Shown here piece by piece: positions 26,101 through 41,100 of a DNA stretch of 64,000 bases. This DNA is from Hemicentrotus pulcherrimus (Eukaryota; Echinodermata; Echinoidea; Camarodonta; Strongylocentrotidae), in assembly GCA_003118195.1 (NCBI GenBank), contig BEXV01000047.1:49083-113082 (forward strand), given 5' to 3'. A program made the translations under genes and the position numbers. The notes under the pieces are model-generated. The model did not search any database, had not been told where the DNA came from, and saw nothing but the letters and a program-made list of their open reading frames with translations. Each line of letters starts with the position of its first letter. Within the stretch, counting starts at the first letter, position 1.

Positions 26101-29100
26101 GATTGGGAAGGAGGAGCTCAGAGATGGGCTTCCACCATCGGTAGCTGTCACCTGTATTCAGATAGTACAGTGCATCAACTTTAGCATTGGATCCTCTGAT
26201 ATAACCCTGTCTTACAAAGAGTTGCGATTGATATAAATCAATAGCAAGTCATCTGATCCATCGCAAGTTTGCAGTCTCCTATCTCTTATATACATAGTTG
26301 CAATTGATATCTATCGTAAATAAGTTGCGATTAATATCCACTCTTTGTAAGACAGGGACCAGAATTACTAAGCTTTACTGACTGATAAATGTTTTAGAAT
26401 TTAGGTTCATCCATAGCATACACATTTGGAGGCAATAGTGCAATTTGGAGTTAGACATCATCTCTTCCTTCCTTGAAATGTTTTGTTTTGCTCTGGATTG
26501 CTTTTAATTGTAGTGATGGCTTAACCAGGTTTAGAAAATCCAATTAAAACAGTGGGATTAAAGACTTACAGTCAGCTGATAGAAGTCCTGCCTCTCTCTA
26601 TCTAGTGGGCTGGTTACTACAATAGTACCTCCACCATTAGCCGTCTGGAAGACGTTGAAAAAGTTGGAGCCTGCCCCCGAGATTGTGAAGGTCATCTGAA
26701 AGAGAAAATATAACCAACTGTGATTCTAGTATCATCAATGTCATCATCAACAACATCAACACCCGTAACACTATTACAATTACCATCATCCTTCACATAA
26801 AAATTGTGATTGTAAACACCCTCATAACCATCATCCTCCTCCCCCTCATTTTCATCATCAACTTCATCATCAATGACAACATTAACACAATCATCATCAT
26901 CATCTCCTCCTCCTCCTCCTCCTCCTCCTCCTCCGTCATGGTCCTCACCTGTGCATTGATACCAGCATCTGGATCTGTAGCCCTGAACAGCCCTACAGGA
27001 ACGTTCCCTCCGGTGTTCTCCCGGACACTCACTGGCGATGGGGGTATGGTGATGAACTCTGGTGGATTGTCATTCGCATCAAGGACATTCACCCAGACCT
27101 AGAGAGGAGCATTCAATTTCATTACAGTCAATCCTGTCTAAAGTGACCGCCCAAGGAAAACCCCAAAAGTGGTCTTTGTAGACAGGTACCTCTAGTACAA
27201 GTTTCAATGAGAAACCATTTTCAAAGGAAACACAAAATGTGGTCTTTGTAGACAGTACATTGTTTGACTGTACATGCAAAACCTGTTTACAAAGCCAACC
27301 AAGGGTAACACACAAGTAGGGACTGTAGACATCTGGCCTTTTTTAGACAACTTCTTGAACCTACATCTACCGGTACTTCTTCAGAGAGTCAATATGGGTG
27401 ACCACTATAGACAGATGGCCTTTATAGAAAGATGGCCAATAAGACAGGTTTGACTGCAGTTTGTTGATGTTGTACCTACACACAAAGAAGCGTGTCCAGC
27501 CATTAATACTAAAACTTTTTTTGAAAAGAAAATTTTTCCCTGATCGAGTTTCGAAATTCCAGATTCATATTTCAATCTAATATCTAGTATGAGACGTCTT
27601 CATCCCGTGGATAAGCCGTTCCAAACTCGAGACAAAATATGACGGACCCACTTCTTCTCACTATGCCAATGAAATTCCCTGATTTGGGTGATTTTGTCGA
27701 CTTTTTCCCGACAGCCAAAAAGGTAACTTCTAAGTTTCTGAATTCAAAGATATTTGGGAACCCTGCTATCAACTTTTTACATTTTATCAGAAGAATGTTA
27801 CTATACCGATGTAGAACCCGGTGCGACGCTATCCTCGTGATAAGCAAAGACCGTGAAGGCATAGAAGTCCTCAACCTCTCGATCAATGGCGCCTTCAGTG
27901 GTGATGTGACCCTGCAAAGACAATGTTAAGGAGAGAAAGTATAATTTCACATAAAATTCCTTTCACATAATAGAACCAGTGGCAGCGGTGGGATACGACA
28001 TCACAACATGTTGATCATTTCAGTCTGCAGGCATAATTTTTGTGATTTTGCAATTATTCTTCATACATGTACATGACCTTTTACCTCTGTGAAACGCATG
28101 CATAATAATAATAATAATAATAATAATGCATTTGTATAGCGCATTTTCCATAAAGTTCATGTTCAAATGCGCTTAACTCCTGACGCTTACGATTATTACC
28201 CTGGCTTTAGCACGGCTGCCGTACGGCGCTCTAGCATTTCAAGGAATAAATTCCTACCAGGTACCCATTTACTTCACCTGGGTGGAGTGTGGCAAATGTA
28301 GATCAATGTCTTGCCAAAGGACATTAGTGCGGCGGCGGGACTCGAACCGCGGACCTTGTGATCGACAGTCTGGCGACGTATCCACTCGACCACAACACCT
28401 CTACACCATAATACATGTACAGATACAGTGAAACCTGTCTATAAAGACCACCCAAGGGAGACAAGAGCCTTTAAAGGCAGGCGGCCTTTATGTACAGGTT
28501 CCTTAAGTTCATGTTTCAATCAGAAACCATTTTTTGTAGACAGGTGGTCACTAAAGGTTTGTCTATATGTTTATTGCTATGCATTATTTATCAGTCATTA
28601 ATACGGAAATAAAATCAGGAAAGTGTTACAGCATAATTAGTCCATATATTTATTACTGACAAAAATCTGAAAGGATTTCATCTCTTTAGCATTTAATATG
28701 TCAGACACACCGCCCAAGCGACTCCACACTGACGTTAAACTTACAGATTTTAATAATGTTATAATGTTATATTCTGTCTAGTGTCTGTCCTGCTGGTGTG
28801 ACCAGGCCAGGGTATAAAACAAACATTCAGAATACAAAATTTATTCTCACTTTTTATGATGCACAACTATATTTTCATTGTTTTGACCTAAACAGTTTCC
28901 ACGGCATGAAATGATACACATAGCGCGCAAACAAATATGAAAGTTTTTCACTTTGGAGAGACTTACGGTATTCTCATCAATCTTGAAGATTTCTAAGACG
29001 GCGGGGCTGGCGTTTGGATCGATGACGTATGTTATACCAGCAGGGTTACCATTCAATGTAGCAGAAACCTGTTTTTAAATATTGATTATAATAAGAAGAA

Positions 29101-32100
29101 AAACTTATTACATTTATATAGTGCATTACCATAAAATTTCATGTGCTCTACGATATTATTATTGTAACCTCTGGCCAATGGATTGCATGCCTGCCGACAA
29201 TATGCATTCTTTTTTAAGGATGAGAGCACGCAAATGGAACAAACAAGTCATGCATAATACTTTTAGAAAAAAAATGTTACAATATTTTTTTATTTTTATA
29301 TAAAAAAAGGTTGGAAGATTGACAAGATGCATTTTTTCATAGGAAAAAAAAACTGAAAGGGGGACACCAAAGTTATAAATAACAATTTCATAAGAAAATA
29401 GTAATCAGTTCTTTATATCCTTATAAAGATTGAAGGTTGACATCATGTACTAATTCATAGGGAAAAAAAGCAAGGCAATGGAGCAAACTGAAGATAATAC
29501 AAAACATGTTTTAGAAGTTGATATGAAAGAATAGCACACTTTAAGTAAATAAACTTACCCTGGTCACAGGTGTATCAGGCATAACATTCTCATTCACAGT
29601 CGCAGGATATCTTGATAGAGTGAATATTGGTATCGTCACGGTGTCATCCACGACCGTCACGGTAACCGTCGCCATGCCCCTAAGGAACGGGCTGGCCTGA
29701 TCGGTAGCTCTGACGGTCATGGTGAAGTTCCTTGACCCACTGAGGTCAGTGATGGGACCGTTGACCGAGATGACCCCAGTGTCAGAGTTGATGGTCAAGA
29801 AGTTAGGGTTACCTGAAGAGAATAGATTAAGGACAAGAATAACACTTCGGTTGCTTTTTTCGCCTCTGTGTGTGGTCGCTAGATCGCTCAATTTTGCACC
29901 AAACAGAAGACAGTAGGCACCACTTGATGGAAAGACTGTTCTGTACAACACTATGTCTTTGCAAAATTACAGATTTCCAGTCTTGATAAGCTACGTAACA
30001 GCTCTTTTAGTACCAGGATTGATCAATGATGCACTGTAAAAAGTTGAGTAATCTTAAAGCTTATATGTATAATGTATTGTTAAATGTATTTTTTATGAGA
30101 AATGGAAATAAAATGAACTGAACTGAACTAGGTATATCTATATACATATCCCATGAGAATGCAATATGACACAGGGAGGGTATATATGTGGCATATAAAG
30201 AGTTGATATTTAGAAAGAGGCAATGAAGGAGATTCATCAGGGTTTTCAATAGTAAACTAGATACTAGATACATTGTCTGCTTTGAGCTGTGGAGGCGTTA
30301 ATTTAGTATAATTTTTAAACAGAGTTAACGCCCTTCTGGCATTTAACAGATGTCATTGCTTAATCATCTGGATGCAAAAGACTACTAAATTGCATTATAT
30401 CCATGCAAAGTTTTAAAGAAATATTATAAATTTCCAGCAATAAACCTCCGGCATTTTTCTTATTTCTGCATTTGACAAATTCTCTGGGAATGTACATCAC
30501 AAGTATGCACCGGTTTCTGTTTCAGAAAACAAAAATACTTATTCATGTGATAATAGTATCCATTTAATAATAGTAACACAACATGCAAGAACTTCACCAC
30601 AAGAAGATGCAGAGAATCAAATATGTTTGTTATACTTTATGCCCAACATCAAGGCCGTCCACTTTAATCTTCATTTTAATTTTAGTAAAATTAAGGATAC
30701 ATTCTAAGGTAAATCAGTCCAAACATAAAATCATTGGCCTTGATATACTGCCATAACACAGAGTGAGCATACATAGAAGAAACATAGGCAATTAAGGGCC
30801 TTATTCAGAAAGGAACTTACCGATTAAGCTATACTGCACATCGCCTGCCAAGTCCAGGTCCTGATCTTGTGCGAAGACCTGTAGGACTGGGGTACCACTA
30901 GGTGAGTTCTCTGAAAGGTCTGGCCTATAGTAGTTCTGCTGCTGAAACAACGGGGTCACATCGTTGATGTCAAGAATGTTGATGATCACTGGCACTATGA
31001 GACAGAAATCAAATCAAAACAATTATGAGGATTATGTAAATATGTTTTTTTTTTGTCACATTACTTACATATATTTTTTTCTGTTCAAATGGACCTGTTT
31101 GTGTTAAAACATCTTTTCATAAAATTGTCTTTCAGACAGATCAGCTCAATCAAGTATCGCAAAACAAGATTACATAAGGAATCACAAACACAAATTTTGA
31201 TGAAAGTATAGTAAGCAATGTGAATCCTTCGATTGTAGCTAGCAAATATGCTGAGGTAATAATTTCTCCAGAACGAATTTCTCAATTCAGTCAAATTCCT
31301 TCACCCAAACCTACATGTATTGTATATCTTTGAAAAAATAAAGATCAGGGCATTGTTTCATGAAACCGTCTTAAGTAAAAGTTTGCCGACACCCCATTGC
31401 AATGCATATTAATTCTATTACACACCCTTCCATTAGATGTCCTTGAACTTTTACTTATGACATTTTTGTGAAACAAAAATATTAATATTAGTTAATATCA
31501 GATCAAAGAAATCCTCCATTATAAGCTTTTCATTACAGCATCCAATCTACCTTCGTTGGTGCCCACAGATAGATCGCTGTTATATGCCTGAACAATGAGG
31601 AAGTACTGGTCTTGCATCTCCCGATCCAGAGGTGTGTTCCCGAGGTTGATGTTCCCTTGGCCGTCAACGTTGAATAGGTTGTTGTTGTTTCCGCTGATGA
31701 TACGGTAGAGAACCACAGCATTCACTCCCAAGTCAGGGTCATCGGCTTTGACCTTTTAGTGAAATCAAGTTTAAAAAGACGGTTGTGAAAATGAAGTACT
31801 TTTTCTACTCAGAGCAACACTCATAAATCAAAGAAAATTCATAATTTGCAGTGTTGCAACATGTGGTCATTTTGAAAGATATCACATATTTTATCAGTTA
31901 CAAAAGTGGAAGAACGAAGTATGACAAAATGACAGCTTTTTGTGGCTATACATGTACATGAATTTTTGTGTAATATTACATAGGAATCTCTTAAAACACC
32001 ATGAAAGACCTAGGAACCTAGACTGCAACAGGGGTTGTTTGGAACTTCAAAGGGTATGATGAGTGGGTCATACATTAAACAAATCTAACTTGAGATTTAC

Positions 32101-35100
32101 GTACATCATGTTGCTTAACATCGGGTAAACTGCAGTGAAACCAATGTCCAGCATTAACAGTGGGCTACACACTTTGTTCTGCAAGCCCTTTATGGTGCTC
32201 AACAGTACTGCAAGTGGTCTTGCACCTGATAGGGTGGGGAGAAATTATGTATTTCTACCTGTAGATTGCATTTTGTGAGTCCAGCAAGGCACTGACTAGC
32301 TGACGATGAATGTCAGATGACGAAAAAAATGTTTCTGAACCATCGACTTAAAAGAACTTAAATCTAAAATTGATAAGTACACCTTTAAATACGATATTGC
32401 CAAAATACTTACAGTGAGAATATTCGAGCCCAGAGGATGGTTCTCGAAAATTGATTTCTCGTACGAAATGTTGCGGAAAGTCGGTGCGTTGTCATTGACA
32501 TCGGTCACTATCACCGAGACGGTGGCTGTGCCGGTCATAGGCTGACCACTGGCCGGTTGGTCGACTGCGATGACGATCATGGTGTACTGGTCCTGCGTCT
32601 CTCTATCGAGGCCAGCAGTCGTTGAGATCTCTACGACACCGGTGTAGGGGTCGACGGTGAAGGGGCCTTGAGTTCGGCTCAGACTCTCAAAGCTGTAGAT
32701 GATCAGTCCGGTGTTTCCTGCAGATGTTAAGGACAAATTTTTTTTGACTGATCAGAATCTAGGAGGCCATGTTTCTAACTTACCTATCACGCACTATATT
32801 TACACGTTCATGTTTATTTGTTGGTTTGTTTGTTTTAACGGACTGCTAACAAAGCAAGTAAATATATCTGTAAAGCGCTTAGAGACATTGCCAATGTATT
32901 CACCACTGAATAAAAGCGGAATGTTATTATTATTATTGTAGAAGGAAAAGCCAATTCATAGTGACATCAGATCAGTTATACAATTGAAACCGATGTGACC
33001 TTTACTCTGAATAGAAAGCTAATGATACATTAAAATTTTGACAACAAAGGCGACAAAGGGCCCTAGGTGTATATACAGGGCTCCGTGATAACATGCAGAA
33101 AAGTGAAGCGTATTACACTATAGTCATTATATTTTTTTTAAACACCATAGTTTTCCCCGTTAATAATATAAGAAAGAAGGTTTGGTTCACTCTTAGACCA
33201 AACTAGCCAATCAGGAAAATATTTGGCAGGATCGGACTTAACTCCATGTACATTGTACATATAGATGCAACATGACAAAAATGTATAGTTGAGATTAGGC
33301 AAAAAGCACAATTAGCCCATTTCCTTATGGAACCTGGGCCCTGTTTCATAAAACTTGTCATCTATAACAAATGCTAAATTTGTATGACAAATTTGCTGTC
33401 AGCCAATCAGATGCCATGATTTCAGTCGCTTATGACAATAGCTTGTAACGTGTTATTGATATCAAGTTTTATGAAACAGGGCCCAGGTTGTCACCATATT
33501 AAGCCTATGGGAATGAGAGATTTCAATAATCAATGGGAAAAAGAGAAGAAGTTTATAAAAAGCATACCATTGTCCGGGTCTGTAGCATTGAGATCAACCA
33601 CGAGAGTCTGGAAAGGAGAGTCCTCTGGAAGCGACTTGACATAGATGCCCATCCCAAAGGACGGTGGCTGGTTGTTAACGTCCAGCACGTTGATGGTGAC
33701 CGGTGCCGACTGGGAGTTCTGGACACCGTCTGAAGCAAAGACAGTCATCTGGTAGACCTGTTGCTGGTTGGCGTCCAGTTGGGTGTTGGTGCGTATGGTT
33801 CCTGAGAGGTAGCTGAAGTCCGGGTCGGCTGGCGAGAAGGTGTAGGTTAGGGCACCGGAGAGGTCCGGATCTGTGGCAGTGACCTGTGGAAAAACAAAAT
33901 TTGTTAACCCGTTGGATTTGATTTGATTTTGGTATAACGTGTATTCACCATAGACTCCAGCCAGAATTATCTTAGGGTTTGTACTCACCCGGTCATAACC
34001 AATAAAGACAGTTCGAAACATTTTGTTTTCCTTTTCCAATCAGTGATACATTGTAGATCCAGTTAGCACTTATACTGCTAGGAATCTTAACACCACATGT
34101 ACTTTTTGGAAGTTTTTTAGTCTCATCTGCGCCTTTGATTAGGCAACTAGATATTGCACTTTATAAATTCCTGGATTGAATTGGATTGGATGTACTGATA
34201 AAGTTTTCCAATTTGCACATGCTGCATAAGCTTGGGAGAAACATAATTCAGGAAACCTAACCTGTCTATAAAGGCCACCCATGAGAAACAGGAAAACTGA
34301 CCACTAAAGACAGGTAGCCTTTCTACAACACATGTTTCTTCCTAGAGGGAAGCACTGTAACTATGTGACCATAATAGAGAGGTGGCCGTTAGGACAAGTT
34401 TATCTGTATGCACAATTGAAGTGCAAGAGCCAAACATCATATGGATTTACCAAAAGCAGAATATCATTATGAATATTGGTTTAGCAGTTCTACCTGTCCG
34501 ACAAAGGTGTTAAAGTTGACGTCTTCCGAGACGGTGAATTCATAGGCATTCCGATCAAGGACAGGAGGCTCATCGTTGACGTCCAAGATGTTGATGGTGA
34601 CGGTGGCAGGAGGGTTGCCTGCTTGCTGCGGGCTACCATCTACAGAAACAAGATGATATCGGATTTCTTTATTTACCTAAACAAAAACAATTGGTTGTTT
34701 CAAAAGCAATCTTAACAACAACAAAATGATGATTTGATAATGGAAATGTACACTGTAGCTTTCATTGGTGATTTCCATTTACAATATTATATGTAAGTAC
34801 ATATGTTGTAAAATTAGCCATCAATGAGTGATTCGCTAAAATAAAACCCCTGTGAAAAATACTGTAAATTGTTCAACGTAGTCTACTAAGTATGAGACAT
34901 AATATGGTCTTAAAACTTACTATCTAGGACTGTAACCAGAAAATTGTATTGAGGTACAGTTTCCCTGTCCAAAGGACCGGATGTTCGTATGTTGCCCTGG
35001 TCATCAATGACAAAAGGAACGTTGTTGGCATTGTTGATGGTAAATGACAGGTCAGCGTTGGTGCCTTCATCACTATCGGTAGCTACCACCTAACCAGGAT

Positions 35101-38100
35101 GAAAGGGAGAAAGAGAATACAACAGAACAATGAATCAAATACATGTACAAGTACAGAAGGATAGAAGAGCAAATGGGAAATTAAAAATCCACAATGTCCG
35201 ATCAAAACAGACAACAGGAAGCAAGAGAAAAGGCGGGAGCAAGAAATAAGGCCAGAGAAGAGGGAAAGAGTAAAAGGAAGAAAATCGGAAAAGAGATGAA
35301 AAGAGTAAGGGACATTACAGAGACAACATGGTTTAAAACAGCCATTAACAAAAGGCCTATTGCTGAAAGTCATATATGTGCTATTTAATAAACAAGGATT
35401 ACTGGTATTGCCTCAAATACCAAAAACATTACCATCATTACCAATATCATCATTATTCATCATCATTATCATCACCACCATCACAAATATCATCATTACC
35501 ACCACAATGATGATTATGATCATCATCATACACCCTCACCACAACCACCACCATCACAAATATCATCTTTACCACCATGACGTTGATAATTATCATTATC
35601 GCCAACATCTTCATCATCGTTGTTATCATCATCGTCACCATGACAATGATGGTGAACATGATAATAATCATCATCATCCTCATTGCCTTGAGTGCCATTA
35701 TAGGCAGATATGTGCGCTAAATAAATCTTAAATTATTATATTATTATTATTATCATCATCTTCATCATCATCATCATCGTTGTCATTATCTTCACCATGA
35801 TAATGATGGTGAACATGATAATAATCATCATCATCCTCATTGCCTTGAGTGTCATTATAGGCAAATATGTGAGCTATACAAATCTTGAATTATTATCTCA
35901 TTATTATCATCATCATCATCGGTGTCAGCATCGTCACCATGATAATGATCGTGAACATAATAATCATCATCATGACAATCATTGCATCTCCTAGCTCATC
36001 TCTAACCTGTAGAACAAATGAGTTGAGTGGCACGTTTTCCAGGATGCTGTCCACGTAGCTCTGAGGGCTCCACTGAGGGGCATTATCGTTGAAATCGAGT
36101 ACGATGACTTTGAGGGTGGTGGAAGCAGTCTGGGGCGGATCTCCCAGGTCAGTGGCCCTGATGGTCAGGTTGTGCTGGGATTCAAGCTCCCGGTCAAGCT
36201 GCCTGAGAAGGGTCACATCCCCCGATACAGGGTTGATTTGAAAATATCCTAAGGGATCAGAGGATAAAGAGAAATAAGTCATGAGTGAATTGCCAATTCG
36301 TCTTGTGATATTCAAATTTATTCATGTCATTAAAAATTCATAAATTTATCATCAGTTATCCAATTTTGCTCAAACTTTTTTTGATTGGTTTTCTGATTTT
36401 TCTGCTTCTATTGAAAATAAGTTATTTTTGGAGTGGACTTACCCTTTAACTGTGCCATCTTGTTTACAGACGAATTTCACACACACACACACATGTAAGA
36501 GATCTCACTGAGAGAGCTTTTACGTGATTTTTTCATAAATGTTCTCATTGATTATATCTTTACTTTAAATTTCTTCCCAGCATCAATGCTGGGCCAACAA
36601 TGCTTGAAGAAATTTTGAAAGATAAATATATCAAATTGTACATTCAAGATGAAATTTGGAAGAATGTTCAGACTTGCATACTGAAAAAAATCAAATAATA
36701 ACTAGTTTACACAAATGCTGTTTTAGCACTCTTGAAATACGGTAAGCTAAAGTACAATGTACAGTGATGCAGGGTAGTGATAATATCTTCAATATCTGAT
36801 AGCTAACTAAAATGTTATCAATTGTAATGAGCATTCCCCCCCCCCCCCACACATACACACTAAAAAATCAGAGGGGGCTAATAGTGGATACAAGTTAGGA
36901 AGACAGCAATGAATCTTAATAAGGCACCGTTTGCTATGTGCCTTACAGTAGGGCACAAACATAATTAGAGGTAAAATTTCTAAACGCTTCTTTTTAATAC
37001 CCGGTAGTTTTGATTAGCTGGATTGAAGGTGTAATTTATGATAATTTCAATGATATCTGAAATGATATATATATGAATGTACATGTATACGTATATTGTG
37101 TAGATGTGATCAAACAGTCAACATTTTTCTTGAAATATACATCTTGGCCCGGTCCGTCTTACAAAGAGTTGCGATTGATCCATATCAATCGCAAGTTTGC
37201 AGTCTCCTATCTCTTATAACCATAGTTGCGATTGATATCAACTCTTAAGATGGGGCCCTGTTGATCGACAGGCTTTAATTCACACCCCTCCGCTGGGAAT
37301 AAGACAAACTGTTTCAAAGTGGAACTTTTGAGAGATACCAATCACCTACAACAAATATTTGTATACAGATAGAATATTTAAAATGATACAACCTCAATAA
37401 AACTCTAGCTGACATTCTAAGGGTTAATAGTTATGGAATATGAAGAAATAACATTCAACTTTGCCCTGGGAACCAAAGGTGGACTCATATCTAGAATGTA
37501 GTATAGCAACATGGAACCACCAACATGCAGAGCAAATATTGTTACCCTTTAGGGAATCATATAAAATATGTTATGCCATTTACAACACATGTACCTCCTT
37601 GGTTGCCTGCAGTGATGATATAGGTAAGTCTATCTCCCTCTGGGATGTCATCGTCGGTGGCTGTGATCCTTGTGACTGTCGTACCGACCTGAGCAGCCTG
37701 TTTACATGTCAAAAAGAAGATGAGAGAATGGGGTTAGTCTCCTTGATAATGGAATGTCACATGACTGCAACTTAGCCAAAGTGTGCACTAGCTGTAATCT
37801 GGTGTATATGGACCCCTCATTTACAATTCTCTAACCCTCAAAATATAGACTTTTAATCATGCAACAACTTTCCCAGAGAAAAAAGATTGAGCGGTGCCCT
37901 GATAAACAGTTTGGGGGTTATATTTAGCTGAGAGGCACTATGGTAATGTTATGCGATGAATTTACTGTAAATTGTGCTTACCTCAGTCTGTTACTAGTTA
38001 AAATTTATTACTATTTACAGTAAAAAGTGTGAAATGTTCTATTTTTGTTGGTGTGTTTTTCACCTATTACATGTAAAGATGTATATGCTTGATTACCTCA

Positions 38101-41100
38101 TTGATGAAGACAGTGAATTCATTGTCACTGAATCTTGGAGGACTGTCATTGACATCATTCACAGTGATGATCACGGTTGAAGTAGATGTTCCAGTCCTAC
38201 AGAAAAACAGAAAAGAAAATGGAGTCATACTGCAGATATTCCAGAAAATTTGAGTCCTGATAACATATATTTGAATCATATTTTTTTGTATCCATTTAAA
38301 TGACAGTTCAAAAATATCTGTTGCATGAATTTGCCTTTACAGAACCATCCCTGTTCATTAGCATGCATGCATCTACATGTAGCTATTGAACTACAGATCT
38401 AGTGATGTGATAAAACTTCCTAAATTTACGATCACACTGGTAATTACAGTACATGTAGGTTAAGATGGCTTTCAATTAGCCAGATGCTGCTCTTTGTTAA
38501 CAAATATTTACCTGGTATATTTTATTTTGCTAGACTACCTGTAATATTGTAGCATTATTTTTACAGGCCAGCCTCATCAGTATTGATACTACTCTTTCCT
38601 GCTGGCCCTTCCAATTATTATCAACCCAGCATTACCAGGTACCTATTCAATACACCAGGGGGGTGTTTCACAAAGATCATAAGTTGAACTTATCTCTAAG
38701 TTGGACTTTACAATTATGAAAAGCCATTAGCAATCTTGAAAATATTTGGTAAAAGTTATTTTAAAAGGCATAACATGTTGATTCAAATCATTCATATCTT
38801 CTATATTCGTGGGAGATATTATGTTCTTGATGTGGAAATTATGAAAAGTCTAAAATACTTGAATTTTTGCATTTAAATATATTTCATTATAAGGCTACAA
38901 ATGGCTCTCCATAATATTTAAGTCCAACTTAGAGTTAAGTTCGACTTTGTGAAACACCCCCTGGGTCAAGAGGAGCAAATGTGGGTAAGCTACCTTGTAC
39001 AAGGATCGATGTTAGCACAGAGCCAGATTGATCCTGGTACCACTTGTATCAAGAGTATTAAAGAGCATCCATCAACTTACTACAATGCTCCCTAAAACAG
39101 CTTTCACTTTGTTAATGTCATTCAGAAAAGTAAGGTGTTAAGATACTTACGCCGGAGCAACACCCGGTGTAGGGTTGGTTGCCCTGACACTGAGAGTGTA
39201 TGTCTGAGGGGTGTTAGGTCCAAGGATTTGGGTGTTTGTGATAGCACCAGACGTAGGATTGATCGTAAAGACATTCTAAAGAGGGAAGAAAAGGATTTAA
39301 AAATAATTTCCATGTAAGTTGTATGAACCATAATACCTTGTATTGCAGGAAGATCCAATGAAAACAACCATTTTCAATCATGTGACATACTTTGTACGAA
39401 CGTACTGATGTCAGCAAACATGTGATTGGTATCACCTGTGTGTAGTGCCATCTAAAGTAAAAAGAAACATGACTTAATATCACTTCACCTTGTGTTTTTA
39501 TCTTGTATGTCACAAAATTGCAAGAACGCGGCAAAAGTAGGTTCTATCTCATAAATTGTTTAGAACACAGCTGATCTGCCACCAGCATGACATCCTCTCA
39601 TATTCTTTCTCTTTTTGTGACTATTTGGTGATACTTACATTGGGGTTGCCGCTAATGATAGAGTAAGTGACCGCTGCGTTTACGCCGCTGTCCGCATCCG
39701 TTGTGGTCGCCTGGACAATGAACGTTCCCGCCTGGTCATTCTCATTGATGCTTCCTCTGTAAATGTTATCTATAGGCCCTGCAAAAGTCAAAGAAATAGA
39801 ATGTGAGATTATACACATAGAATGGTTAGGTGAGATTATTAGAATATAATGTGACATCGACGAGCGCAGGTACAATCACCGCACATGAACTATTTCTTTG
39901 TATAACCTCAAGATTTAAAAAAAGTTTTAAAAAAAGTAATAAATCGTAAGTCAAACAATATTTCATATTTCTTTTAGCTACTTACGATTGATGAATACAG
40001 GGTTGTTATCATTCACATCAGTAACAGTCACAATTAAAGGAGCTAAATCCTGGCCGTCTCCATCAACTGCTTGAAGCTGTATAAACAAGATTGAGGTTTA
40101 TCAGGAATATTATTTTACGAGAGATATATTTATTTCGTGCACAATGAGAAAATAACAATTACAGGGATATACACATAACACCAACATGAAATAACAGTTC
40201 AAAAGAAATTAGATGTATACATCCATCTGCATTGAATGCTAAAAAACAATTTTTGCTTTGACTCCATTGATTGTTGTAAAAATAAAATAAATGGTTTATT
40301 TGTAAGTTAACGCCAGAATTTATAGTGCACATGTTTCAATGGGATGTTGGTTAATGTGTACTTATGTCAGTTTTTTGAAACGCTGCCCTGATGTAAATGT
40401 ATTCTCTCAAAACATGAATTTCTCAGAAAAAGAAAAAAATTATGCTCAGTCTAATAATGCAGCTTTAAAGAGAAGGTTGAGTTCTGGGGAGAGGTGAAAA
40501 ATAATTTGTGAGCATTATAATTGTATTATGCAAGGATGGAAGAAAAGCATGGCTATTCAAATGCCTTGATATTCTAAAATATGGCGCGTAACATCATAAA
40601 GATCGGGACAGAATTTTATGCCACTTGTTCGTGTAGTCCTAAAAACATCTTTCTGTGTACAGTGCTTGAAACTTTACCAAGACTGGGCCAAATTTCTTAT
40701 CATTTTGATGATTCCAGAACCTTGCAGTAATGCTAGATAATCAACCATTTCTGGTCGATTATACAACGTTTCTTTAACAATGCAATCACATGACCAGAAC
40801 TCAATTTTATCTTTAAAGTTGTAGGCCTACCTCTCCAAGGCAAAATATATGACAGAGTAGACAGGAGATCTCTTTTACCCCAGATGTACATATAATGACA
40901 CAAAGTTAACCTGTTGAATACCGAATTCATTAATTTCCATAGGCTTAAAACAGGGGCCACCCAGTTCAAGTAGGCAAAAGGTTTAATAAGGAATATACCC
41001 ATATCTTACCTGTAAAGTATATTGTTGGTCGTTTTCGAAATCGAGGGGTTGAGTGACAATAATGTCCACCGTACCACTACCAACAACTTGAGTAGGTGCA

